IMG/VR virus record: IMGVR_UViG_3300042449_000070
Span: 1-22,365 of that record
Source: a virus
Length of the DNA stretch: 22,365 nucleotides
Direction: 5' to 3' (one strand)
Positions 8,452 through 17,231 of this stretch are shown here, in pieces. Under the pieces are notes generated by a model. It was not told where the DNA came from. It did no database searches and saw only the letters and a program-made list of their open reading frames with translations. A program made the position numbers and the translations under genes. The number at the start of each line of letters is the position of its first letter. Position 1 is the first letter of the stretch.

Positions 8452-11400
8452 TAGACTTTTTGGTTTTTAAGTTCATTAATCTGTTTCTGTTGTTCTTTAA
8501 TAGCCTCAAATAATACAGCTACTGCATTTGAATATTTAACAGACTTAATTCCATCATCATCAGTATTAACTAATTCAGGAAATTGTAGTTCTAATTCTTG
8601 TGCAATAAATCCTATATTATTTTTTAATCCTGTATCTTTTCTGTCATACAATACACCCCTTGATTCTCCTATTCTATTCAATACATTTTCAATAGGTCTA
8701 ATGTTTTCCTTAAATCTAATGTCTGAAAATGCAACTACATCTCCACTAGCAGTTAAAGTACCTACTGAATTTACAAACAATACATTTGTGCTTGTAGATA
8801 CATTTCTAACTCTAAATCCTCTATCATTACCATTAGCTGATGTAGCAGCAAAATATACTGTTGGATAATATGTTTCTCCTGAATTAAACATACCAAATCC
8901 CCAATTAGTATCACTTACATTTGAAACCATCCAATTATAAGTTTGTCCACCTAAACCTATATCTCCAAACACTTGCAATCTTTTACCATGGTCAGTTCCT
9001 GTACCATTCAAAACTAAGTTACCTGTTGATTGAAATATCTTAAAATTGTTATCAGTCCAAGTAGTACCAATATAACCTGATATAATAAAGTTATTTGTAC
9101 TCCCTTCTCTTGTTACACCCCAATAAGGTTGACTACCTACATCAAATCTAATACGCTGATAGTTTGCAGAACTATTTGTAATCAAAACTTGGTTTGCATA
9201 AAGACCATCTTTTACAGGAGGTTGTGCATTCCATTCATAGGTAATAAGTCCATTGTTTGCAATTTGCATAGGTGATGCCCAAGTAATTGTAGAATTAGCA
9301 GAAGCAAATGTTGCATTACTTATTCTAAAATTTATATTACCTCCATATAAACCAATATTAGCCGATTGCCCATCTCCAACTGATTTCCAACCTGTATCAC
9401 TAAAATAAGCATTAAGTGACATGTGCAAATCTGTACCAATAGAACCAACAGATGAATATTTAGTACTATCAAATTGAATAATTCTTGCAGCACTATTCCA
9501 TGCACTAGGTATACAAGACAATCCTATATTACCTCCTAATGTAATTCTTGCTCTTTCACTAGTAGCACCTCCATTAGCATTATTAAATACAAAATCTCCT
9601 GTTGTTTGATTCTCTCTACCAATATCCCAATGAAATCCATTACTTACACTACCTAATCTTAAAGATGGGGTAGCTGATGAACCTGCTAAATGCAATAAAT
9701 TTGTAGGGTCGCTTACATTAATACCAACATTACCTGTATTGTAATAAATTTTAGTTCCATTTGTAGTCCATTGAGAACTTCCTCCTCCTGGAATTGCTTG
9801 TGTAGACAAAGTTCCATCAGAACTAGCTACTACCATTCTTGTACCTGTACCTGACAAATTAGATAATAAAATACTTCTATCATTATTAACTTGTATTGCA
9901 GTTGTGTATGTAACTGTACCTGCCGCAGTACCTGATGGTGCTGTTTGAAAATACATTATACCTGCTGCCTTATCCATCAAAATTCTTGATGCAAAACCTG
10001 TTGTCAAATAAATATTATTAGAACCATTATAGTAACTATTATTTGCAACTAATGTATTATTAAAACCATCATTATAAACAGTAGCAGTTGCTCCTAATTG
10101 TAAAACTATTGCAGAAGATGACCATGATTCATGTGCTGCATTTCTAATACCTAGATTATTTTTGAAATCTATTGCTAATCCTGTTGTAGTACCACCACCT
10201 GCTGATATGCTAATATATGAACTACTATCTGCCCTTAGTGCAACACCAAAATCTCCTGTTGCAGTTCCATCAATATTAAATGCTAAACTTCTTGCTCCTC
10301 CACTTAATAATAAGGTATTTGAACCTCCAAAAGTATAACGACCTCTACCTGATACATCTAATTTATAACCACCATCTGATGTATTACCAATAGAAATATT
10401 ACCTGTTGACTTATGTACAACAAATCTATCTACTCCTTCTTCTTGGTCATATATCCTAAATCTTCTTAAAGTTCCACCTGTTGAACCAAGTATCCTCCAT
10501 GTACCTGCATCAGTACCTGTTTTTTCTAAATAAATATTTGGCTCATTACTTTGAATATATAAATCTCCTGTAAGTTTTTTACTAAGTCCTGCTGACAATG
10601 GCAAATAATCAGTATTATCATAACTGATTGTAGTACCACTTGCCTTAACAAATCCTGTTCCATTTAATTGTGGCTGTCCACCTAATCCTGATAATGTTTG
10701 GTCTCCTGTATTAGTTCCGCTTAAATTTGTTGCTGCTATTGTACCATGTATAGTAGTGTTACCATTACTTAAAATGGTCATTGTATCATTACCTTTTGTC
10801 CAAGAATATATTTTAAAAATATCTAGTCCTGAACCATCTCCTACTCTAATTTGCCATTGCTTTGCACCTGCACCATCCCAAGTTTGACTACCTGTTAAAA
10901 ATCTTATATGTGATTGATATTCTCCACTTACTAAAATACCACCAATGCCATTTGTAGCATTACTGCCAAATCTTGCATTAACTAATGGTTCTCCTGTATT
11001 ATTATATTGAACATTAAGAAAATTACTAAAAGTTTTTGCTCCTGTTATTGTTTGAGCAGTTCCTAATGTTACATAGCCACTTAAATCTGTACTGTATTGT
11101 GGAATATTTAATACACCTGTATCTACATTATAAGTAGCTGCTCCACTTGTGCCGGTAGTAGTCAAGCTAATACTTGACCTAGACCTTGCATTAGTAAAGT
11201 AAAGACTTGACGGACTTTCTGCTACTGCTGCTGTATTTAAAGTTTGAAATGTCTTATCTCCTCTCCAATACTGTGATGTTGTACCTGCTGTAATAGCCGG
11301 TTCTCCTCCTAATCCTGCCAATGTATAATTAGGTACATTCAATACACCACTAACATAAGTTGATGCTCCACTACTACCTGTCGTAGTTAATGAAATTGCT

Positions 11401-13010
11401 CCTCTTGCTCTTGTGTTTGTAAAGTACAAGTTAGTTGTACCTTCTGTAACCAAATCTGTATTATAATCTCCCGATACAGCTACTACTGCTCCTGTTCTTC
11501 CGAATACAGAACTAACTGCATCTGTGTTTATATCTGTCCAACTTGCTGTGATTGTACCACCATCTTGTTGAGTTAATGTCAATGTTTTAGTAGTCGTACC
11601 TGTTACTGCTGCACTATTAATCTTATCATTGTATGCTGCATCCCAATTAGTCTGACTAGCTGTTGTAGGGATACCATAACCTAGACTTGTGCTAAGTACA
11701 CCTGTGCTAGAATTATAATCTAATCCTGTTACTGTCTCACTAATTGCTGCCCTCGCCCTTGCATCTGTATAGTACAAGTTTGTACCTTCTGTGATGTTTG
11801 TAGTGCTACCTGCTGTTTTAGTCCATAGACCTGTACTTGAAACATATTTAAGTATATCTCCATCATTTGGTAAATGTGCTGCTACATTGTGCAATTCATC
11901 CATTTCATAGCCATTCTGTATCTTGATAGCTATTACTCCTTGGGTTGGATGACTTCTTGTAACTATACCTACATAAACTAAGTGTATTGGTGCATAAGGC
12001 TTGGTACTTGTATATGTACCTGCTGTTGTACCACTTAAATATAACTGAGTACCTACTGCAAATCCATTAGTAGGCATATCCATTAAATCTCCTACTACTA
12101 TTATATAACCATTAGACATATTGCCTATGTCTTCTCTAACTACTCCGTATGTCTGTGCTGATGTGCTATCTCCTGTTGCTAGTGCCTTTGCAATAGTAGG
12201 TAAGTTACCTTGTCCTCCATTGATATAAATAATAGTTCCTTTGGTCATTGTTGCACCACTATTATTATACACCTCTCTAATTAAATTAGTTGCATTACCT
12301 ACAATGCTTGGGAATGTTTGCAATGAACCTGTACCATCAATATACTGTGTGCTGTTACCTGCTCCTGTGATAGCTATTGTACCTGAACTTGTTACAGGAC
12401 TTCCACTTACAGTAAATGCAGAAGGCATACTTACACCAATAGATGTAACTGTACCTACATTCCATGTCCTATCTGCTGACAAATCATAGCTTGTGCCATT
12501 AATTGTTAGCTGTCTAGTTTGATTAACAGGAGTATAACCTAATGCCGGTTGCTTATTGTTAAATGTATTCCAATCTACACTAGACAAATAACCATCTCCT
12601 AATACACCTGCCTGAGTAATTGACAAAGTCCTGTTTGCACTTAGGTCTCCTCCTCCTTGTAGTGGTGCTGTTGTACTAATGCTTCTAGCTGTACCTACCT
12701 TATTGTTAAATGTACTCCAATCTGCTGCACTGAGTAAACCTCTGTTTGCTGCACTTGATGTCGGAACATTAATTGTAATATTACCTGCTGCTGTAACCGG
12801 AGAACCTGTTACACTTATATCTGTGCCGGTGCTACCAATAGTTATACCAATGCTAGTTACACCATGGTCTAGGTGTGTTTGCATCCAATCCTGTATAGTA
12901 CTAATCGTTACTTTGTTAGTCGTGGCAGCATTTAAAGCTACAATAGGGAGTACATCATTATTTGCTATACTTACCCTCTCAACTAACTGACTTATCCTTT
13001 TATCTGACAT
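8451..13010 (-). CDS. Long tail fibre with C-terminal S74 intramolecular chaperone
   Basis: A 1519-residue fibre. I chose the ATG at 13010 (MSDKRISQLVERVS), five bases after the tail hub stop, over an in-frame ATG 75 bases upstream that would overlap the hub gene and add Cys/Trp-rich residues. The N-terminal ~45 residues look like a virion-anchoring segment. Then follow beta-structured repeats rich in Thr, Ser, Gly and Asn, with duplicated LS..DW.TFNNK and LYFTN.R.R...ISLTTTG units. The C-terminal ~91 residues are a Peptidase_S74 chaperone: SDIRFKENI from residue 1429, IGFIAQELE, VKYSNAVAVLFEAIKEQ; it assists trimerisation and then cleaves itself off just before the Ser. Local GC content falls sharply in the 3' half. 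The role is receptor binding. Confidence 0.88.
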   Translation of the reverse strand: MSDKRISQLVERVSIANNDVLPIVALNAATTNKVTISTIQDWMQTHLDHGVTSIGITIGSTGTDISVTGSPVTAAGNITINVPTSSAANRGLLSAADWSTFNNKVGTARSISTTAPLQGGGDLSANRTLSITQAGVLGDGYLSSVDWNTFNNKQPALGYTPVNQTRQLTINGTSYDLSADRTWNVGTVTSIGVSMPSAFTVSGSPVTSSGTIAITGAGNSTQYIDGTGSLQTFPSIVGNATNLIREVYNNSGATMTKGTIIYINGGQGNLPTIAKALATGDSTSAQTYGVVREDIGNMSNGYIIVVGDLMDMPTNGFAVGTQLYLSGTTAGTYTSTKPYAPIHLVYVGIVTRSHPTQGVIAIKIQNGYEMDELHNVAAHLPNDGDILKYVSSTGLWTKTAGSTTNITEGTNLYYTDARARAAISETVTGLDYNSSTGVLSTSLGYGIPTTASQTNWDAAYNDKINSAAVTGTTTKTLTLTQQDGGTITASWTDINTDAVSSVFGRTGAVVAVSGDYNTDLVTEGTTNLYFTNTRARGAISLTTTGSSGASTYVSGVLNVPNYTLAGLGGEPAITAGTTSQYWRGDKTFQTLNTAAVAESPSSLYFTNARSRSSISLTTTGTSGAATYNVDTGVLNIPQYSTDLSGYVTLGTAQTITGAKTFSNFLNVQYNNTGEPLVNARFGSNATNGIGGILVSGEYQSHIRFLTGSQTWDGAGAKQWQIRVGDGSGLDIFKIYSWTKGNDTMTILSNGNTTIHGTIAATNLSGTNTGDQTLSGLGGQPQLNGTGFVKASGTTISYDNTDYLPLSAGLSKKLTGDLYIQSNEPNIYLEKTGTDAGTWRILGSTGGTLRRFRIYDQEEGVDRFVVHKSTGNISIGNTSDGGYKLDVSGRGRYTFGGSNTLLLSGGARSLAFNIDGTATGDFGVALRADSSSYISISAGGGTTTGLAIDFKNNLGIRNAAHESWSSSAIVLQLGATATVYNDGFNNTLVANNSYYNGSNNIYLTTGFASRILMDKAAGIMYFQTAPSGTAAGTVTYTTAIQVNNDRSILLSNLSGTGTRMVVASSDGTLSTQAIPGGGSSQWTTNGTKIYYNTGNVGINVSDPTNLLHLAGSSATPSLRLGSVSNGFHWDIGRENQTTGDFVFNNANGGATSERARITLGGNIGLSCIPSAWNSAARIIQFDSTKYSSVGSIGTDLHMSLNAYFSDTGWKSVGDGQSANIGLYGGNINFRISNATFASANSTITWASPMQIANNGLITYEWNAQPPVKDGLYANQVLITNSSANYQRIRFDVGSQPYWGVTREGSTNNFIISGYIGTTWTDNNFKIFQSTGNLVLNGTGTDHGKRLQVFGDIGLGGQTYNWMVSNVSDTNWGFGMFNSGETYYPTVYFAATSANGNDRGFRVRNVSTSTNVLFVNSVGTLTASGDVVAFSDIRFKENIRPIENVLNRIGESRGVLYDRKDTGLKNNIGFIAQELELQFPELVNTDDDGIKSVKYSNAVAVLFEAIKEQQKQINELKNQKV
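11091..11435 (-). repeat. Degenerate tandem units inside the tail fibre gene
   Basis: Two protein-level repeats lie at about 11325-11435 and 11091-11210, sharing LYFTN.R.R..ISLTTTG.SGA.TY....GVLN.P.Y. A third, more diverged copy starts with TNLYYTDARARAAIS near 11783 and extends to about 11700. Spacing between copies is unequal (about 350 and 225 bases), so these look like duplicated fibre shaft modules, not a simple tandem array. Confidence 0.6.
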
Positions 13011-13014
13011 ACTT

Positions 13015-15189
13015 TTAAATATAAAACTTATCAATTCCGTTTTCCTGCAACATATAGTAATCAGTCTCCAACAGTATGTATTCATACTCCAAAGGCTGTA
13101 CCTCTGCTAAGATTTTAAACAAGCTAACATAGCTAAGAGTATTAGCCACAGGGTTATACTTGTCTACCTTTTGCAATTGATAATAGTGATTGCCTACTTT
13201 TATTATCCTCCTAAAATCTAGTTCCATTATATCTTCCGGAGTCAAGTAAAAACTACCTTGTAATAGCCTACTATCTTTGTCTCCGATTGCACTAATCAAT
13301 GGCTCGTAATATGCTCCGTACAAGTTTGCTCCGGGGTATACTGCTATACTGAAATACACCTCTCTTGGAGTACCAAACAATAAATCATTAACAGGGTCTT
13401 CCGGATTATTTAGATGACCTGCATAAGGATATGCTGAATAGGATGCTGTTCCTGCTTGAAAGGACATAGTCCACATAGTAGGACATTGTACTTCCGGTTT
13501 CCAATAGGCTAACCTTGGTTTAAAGTTATCCCTAATTTTTACTCCATTCTCAACCTTATACAAATGAATCATTACCCTTCCTGCTACTTCTTCTCTCATT
13601 ACAGGAGGAGCAAATACAACCTTGATAGTTTTAGTATCTAATACAAAATCATTATCTATTATCTCTCTCTTTTCTCCGTATCCTTCATTAAACTTAGTCT
13701 TGTATTGCTGACTCCAATAATCACTATCATCATCAAATGCTAACCTGTATTCCTTAGCTGACAAATCACTCAAAGGGGTTATGGTTACATCACTACTCAT
13801 GTCTAACTTATCAGTCCAATCTGCTGCCTCGTTTTTAAATGCTCTATAAAATAAGGTATAAGGTATAATCTCTAAAACATTATCCCTCAACTTGTCCTGA
13901 GTTACATACAAGTTATGCATTGAAATAATACTTTTCAAGAAATCCCTTTGTTTCATTGACTTAGGCATAGTATATCCTATCTTCATTGTATCTCCTTCTG
14001 ATAGTTCAACAGCAACAGGTACAGTATTACCAATCTTGAAGGATGCTCCATCTACAATCACTACTTCTGTTTGTATGCCCGGCATAAAGCCACTTTCTTG
14101 TAAGTTACCTGTTAATTCTATTTCAAAGTAATCTCCGTTTGCTAAATCAACTGCACTTGTAATTTCAATATCCCAATTGAATGTCTGATACTGTGCTGTA
14201 AATCTTATACTTCTGTTTCTTGTATCTATATTAGAACCATTCTTTTTTAAGTTTAAAGTCCAATCTGTTCTAGTACCTCCTTGCAAAGCCAAGAAAAATA
14301 AGCTACACTTAAAAGTCAAACCTGTATTTAAGTTCTGTGCCCTATTCCATGTAAACCTACTACCACTGTTGCTAATAGTAAATCCATCATTTAGTATGCT
14401 TGAAAAATATAAGGTATGAGAATAGAAGTCCGATGTAGTTACATCATCTTGGTTAAAATAGCCGTATTGGTTTAGGAGTGTGCTTACCTGTTTTGTAATA
14501 GTCTTTTCTCCTGTAACCATTATCAACTTTTTAAAATACTGAGTATTAAAAAAGGGTGCTACTATTTCAAAACCTGCTGCTGCAAATATTCTATTCAATA
14601 TCTCCCTAATAAATACTGCCGGTTTAAAATTAGCCAAAGGGTATGTTATACCATTGGTACTAAATCCATAATCAACTAAGGGGTAAACATAGTTTTGTCC
14701 ACCCTCAGTCCATTCTGTTCTATTCCAACTTTGTGCTATATTGTTATTATTCCATACATGGTCGTAATCATCAAAGTTTAATTCTGCTAGTGTCTTATCT
14801 CCTAGTTCATGTAATATGTCTCTCAATCTACCAAACATATTAACTTCATAGGTTATGCCGCCTTCCTTGTTATTAATCTTGCTCATCCTTAGTACTCCGT
14901 CAAATATCTTAACATTGTCTAGGAATATTTGTGCCTTTGCTTGTTTAGCAGGGTTGAAGTTTACAAGAATATTAGGGTCTGCTTCATAGTAATCATTACT
15001 AACAGATATATCAAAGATGTTACCAAACAAAACCTGATTCTTTGAGGTAGAAGGCAAAACAATAGTCTTTGAGTAAGATGTGTTTCTCCTTTCAATGTCG
15101 CTTATGTCTGCAACAGAATAAGTAAAGTCTACATCTATGTCTCCTAGTGTATCTACCTCGTAACCTTCTACATATAACCTTGCACTCAT
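13015..15189 (-). CDS. Tail hub / baseplate protein (Tal- or Dit-like)
   Basis: A 724-residue protein. The N-terminal region has RRNTSYSKTIVLPSTSKNQ followed by LFGNIFDI (about 35-60), a pattern widespread in tail-tip proteins of Bacteroidota phages and similar to the start of distal-tail/hub proteins. A beta-sandwich-like insertion rich in Phe, Trp and Asn follows at about 255-385, then a hub-like alpha/beta part (MKQRDFLKSIISMHNLYVTQ near 416-435) and a closing beta domain ending MLQENGIDKFYI. It probably closes the tail tube and carries the fibre encoded next. The start is one base after the stop of the preceding gene. I cannot tell whether Dit and Tal functions are fused here or shared with the 393-residue neighbour. 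Confidence 0.72.
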   Translation of the reverse strand: MSARLYVEGYEVDTLGDIDVDFTYSVADISDIERRNTSYSKTIVLPSTSKNQVLFGNIFDISVSNDYYEADPNILVNFNPAKQAKAQIFLDNVKIFDGVLRMSKINNKEGGITYEVNMFGRLRDILHELGDKTLAELNFDDYDHVWNNNNIAQSWNRTEWTEGGQNYVYPLVDYGFSTNGITYPLANFKPAVFIREILNRIFAAAGFEIVAPFFNTQYFKKLIMVTGEKTITKQVSTLLNQYGYFNQDDVTTSDFYSHTLYFSSILNDGFTISNSGSRFTWNRAQNLNTGLTFKCSLFFLALQGGTRTDWTLNLKKNGSNIDTRNRSIRFTAQYQTFNWDIEITSAVDLANGDYFEIELTGNLQESGFMPGIQTEVVIVDGASFKIGNTVPVAVELSEGDTMKIGYTMPKSMKQRDFLKSIISMHNLYVTQDKLRDNVLEIIPYTLFYRAFKNEAADWTDKLDMSSDVTITPLSDLSAKEYRLAFDDDSDYWSQQYKTKFNEGYGEKREIIDNDFVLDTKTIKVVFAPPVMREEVAGRVMIHLYKVENGVKIRDNFKPRLAYWKPEVQCPTMWTMSFQAGTASYSAYPYAGHLNNPEDPVNDLLFGTPREVYFSIAVYPGANLYGAYYEPLISAIGDKDSRLLQGSFYLTPEDIMELDFRRIIKVGNHYYQLQKVDKYNPVANTLSYVSLFKILAEVQPLEYEYILLETDYYMLQENGIDKFYI

Positions 15190-15190
15190 A

Positions 15191-16372
15191 CTATATTGAT
15201 TGTCTTGTGTTTACTAAACCAAATTCTAAATCCAATTCTAAGTTAAACAACTTATCTGATGCCGTCTTCTTAATTTCATAGGTAGTTGCACTAGGCTTTA
15301 CAGGAATCCATGAAGGGGTAATCTCGTTATCATTTACCAAATTCATATACACTACCGGAGAACTATACAGTTCCCTTGCTAACTCACTTTGAGCATCTGT
15401 AAGGTAATCTGATATAATTTTCCACTTCTGCGTTTCCTTTGTATAATATATAGGATTGATATTCTTTACTACTACTCCATCTGCCTCGTATATATCTCCT
15501 GTGTAATTTCTTTGGTAGCCTTTCTTTTCAATATCAAATGTAGTCTTGTTAACTAGGTCAAAGTTTAGAAAGTCATATACTCCAAACTTATTCATGTAAG
15601 CTATTCTGATAGGGTCATACTTACCACAACTTTGAGTGTATAAGGTTGCAAACTTGTATCTTCTAGCACTTCCGTTATTCCAATTTACAAATAACTGTAT
15701 GTTATCTACATTTGCTCCATAGGATACCGGTGTTACATTGATATAAGTAATATTAGGACTTCCCACTCCGGCAGGGGTAATATAGTATGTCTGCGTTGTT
15801 GCATTGCTGTATGTAACTAATAACTCGCAATTAGTAAACAAACCTGTATTAGCAAATCCGAATACTTGTGAGTCAGTGCTTCTTAACTTGATAGTATCCC
15901 AATCTGTCAATGGCTTGTAAACAGTGTTACTGCTTCCCCAATACTGAGTGTTATTAGCATACCAATTCTTTACCTCTAACAAAGGAAATGCTCCTGCAAA
16001 TGCATACTTTACTGCCGATACTACCTCTGAACTAAGTACAATTACATAGTCTCCATCTATTTCATAGTATTCATAGCATTTTAAATAGAATCCTTTAATG
16101 ATATTCTGACTACTTGAATTAGTAGCCGTTTCATAGAATCCTTTGCTGTAATTAAAATTAGTGGATACATACTTGGATACATCAAACTCAACAGGTGTTG
16201 AGGGATTAGCCGGACTATCATAATATGCAGTCGTTATTAATTCGTTGCTAGTATTATATACCTTTACTACATACTTGAAGCCTGTATTACTTGCGTTGTT
16301 GCTAACAATTGTATAGTTAATCCTATTGAATGCCGGAACTATGCTTATGCTAGGCTGTGTTAATGTTATCAT
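15191..16372 (-). CDS. Tail tip / baseplate structural protein, unknown subtype
   Basis: A 393-residue beta-rich protein full of Asn, Tyr, Thr and Val, with no signal peptide or membrane segment. A distinctive central stretch is IRIAYMNKFGVYDFLNFDLV followed by FDIEKKGYQRN (about 257-290), which I associate with tail proteins encoded just before the hub in Bacteroidota siphophages. Its ATG overlaps the TGA of the gp10-like gene (ATGA), and its stop is one base from the hub start, so the three are probably co-translated. It may be the distal tail or an adaptor at the tube tip. No lectin or enzymatic motif is obvious. Confidence 0.65.
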   Translation of the reverse strand: MITLTQPSISIVPAFNRINYTIVSNNASNTGFKYVVKVYNTSNELITTAYYDSPANPSTPVEFDVSKYVSTNFNYSKGFYETATNSSSQNIIKGFYLKCYEYYEIDGDYVIVLSSEVVSAVKYAFAGAFPLLEVKNWYANNTQYWGSSNTVYKPLTDWDTIKLRSTDSQVFGFANTGLFTNCELLVTYSNATTQTYYITPAGVGSPNITYINVTPVSYGANVDNIQLFVNWNNGSARRYKFATLYTQSCGKYDPIRIAYMNKFGVYDFLNFDLVNKTTFDIEKKGYQRNYTGDIYEADGVVVKNINPIYYTKETQKWKIISDYLTDAQSELARELYSSPVVYMNLVNDNEITPSWIPVKPSATTYEIKKTASDKLFNLELDLEFGLVNTRQSI

Positions 16373-16992
16373 CTTACTATTTTTAAAATCAATGAGTTAT
16401 TGCCTATCTCCTTTAACTGTACATTAAAGTCAGGCATTACTGCATCTATTGCTTTCTTTTTAAAATTCCTACCTTCAATACCATATTTCTTGATATAATA
16501 TGCTAATCTTTTGGCAGGACTTGTTATCTGTGTTAAATTTTTCCTTCCTTCTATTGAAGACTGTGCTTTCAATTCAATGTTTTTCCTTGCTGCCCATCCT
16601 TCTAGCTGTTTGAGTGCCTCCGGTGGCATACCATAAGTTTTAAACTGATAGTATTTACCTTCTGCATTCTTGAAGGTCTTTCTTCTGTTTTGAATACCCT
16701 TTACTCCTTTGTCAATGTAATCTGCGTAATCCACACCTACATTAATTTCAAGCCTGTATCCTCCTTTAATTTCCTTTACTCCTATTACTGAGTATGAAGA
16801 TTGCAACTTGCCACTATCTGCCGGGGAATACTCCTCTAACTTTTGAACTAGCTTTACACCTAGCTTGTCCATTATGTTTTTCACACTTTGACCTAACACA
16901 TCATCAATAGCACCAATGTATTCATTAGGCTGTAACTTCCTTCCTCCTATATTAAATAGGGCATTTACTTGTTTCTGTGTTGCAACTCCCAT
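16369..16992 (-). CDS. HK97 gp10-like head-tail/tail completion protein
   Basis: A 207-residue protein with the hallmarks of the HK97 gp10 family: an N-terminal helix (LGQSVKNIMDKLGVKLVQKL, about 33-52), then SPADSGKLQSSYSV, a short strand NVGVDYADYIDKGVKG (about 84-99) and a basic tail. Family members act at the head-tail interface or in tail completion. It is longer than the typical 110-150 residues, with an added basic C-terminal part (NLTQITSPAKRLAYYIKKYG). The start overlaps the end of the frameshifted chaperone extension by 28 bases, and the stop overlaps the next start. Function is inferred from the family. Confidence 0.7.
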   Translation of the reverse strand: MGVATQKQVNALFNIGGRKLQPNEYIGAIDDVLGQSVKNIMDKLGVKLVQKLEEYSPADSGKLQSSYSVIGVKEIKGGYRLEINVGVDYADYIDKGVKGIQNRRKTFKNAEGKYYQFKTYGMPPEALKQLEGWAARKNIELKAQSSIEGRKNLTQITSPAKRLAYYIKKYGIEGRNFKKKAIDAVMPDFNVQLKEIGNNSLILKIVR

Positions 16993-17231
16993 TTTTTAAA
17001 TTCTGCTTCTTTGTGTTTATTATAGTCCTTCAAATATGCTAAGGTGTTTAGATACTGAATAACTTTTAAATTGTAGGCTTCGCTTACAGTTATGTTTTCA
17101 AAGTCTGCTACTTGCTTGGTGCTATGTACCCAACCCCATCTTTCCATAAACGAAGTAGTGCTTCCTTCCCCTCCTCCGTCAGATTTGAATAAATTATAAT
17201 ATCGTTTATTAATTCCTTGAATAGTTGATAA
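16965..17231 (-). CDS. Tail assembly chaperone, -1 frameshift extension (GT-like domain)
   Basis: This reading frame is expressed as an extension of the preceding chaperone when ribosomes slip back one base on the T run at 17238-17230. After the slip the first codon is TTA (17231-17229), giving 88 residues: LSTIQGINKRYYNLF, a Gly/Ser/Thr linker, then a conserved-looking helical part with ERWGWVHSTKQVADFENITV, LNTLAYLKDYNKH and a basic end. The full product would be 154 + 88 = 242 residues, comparable to lambda gpGT, in which the T part recruits the tube protein to the tape measure. The frame has no ATG near its 5' end; only a TTG at 17246 could start it independently, so frameshifting is the better explanation. 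Confidence 0.72.
   Translation of the reverse strand, partial: LSTIQGINKRYYNLFKSDGGGEGSTTSFMERWGWVHSTKQVADFENITVSEAYNLKVIQYLNTLAYLKDYNKHKEAEFKKWELQHRNK

Noticed and set aside
13011-13085. Fibre start 75 bases upstream at 13085
   Set aside because: It would overlap the hub gene by about 70 bases and add a Cys/Trp-rich segment unlike phage fibre N-termini; the ATG at 13010 sits just after the hub stop.
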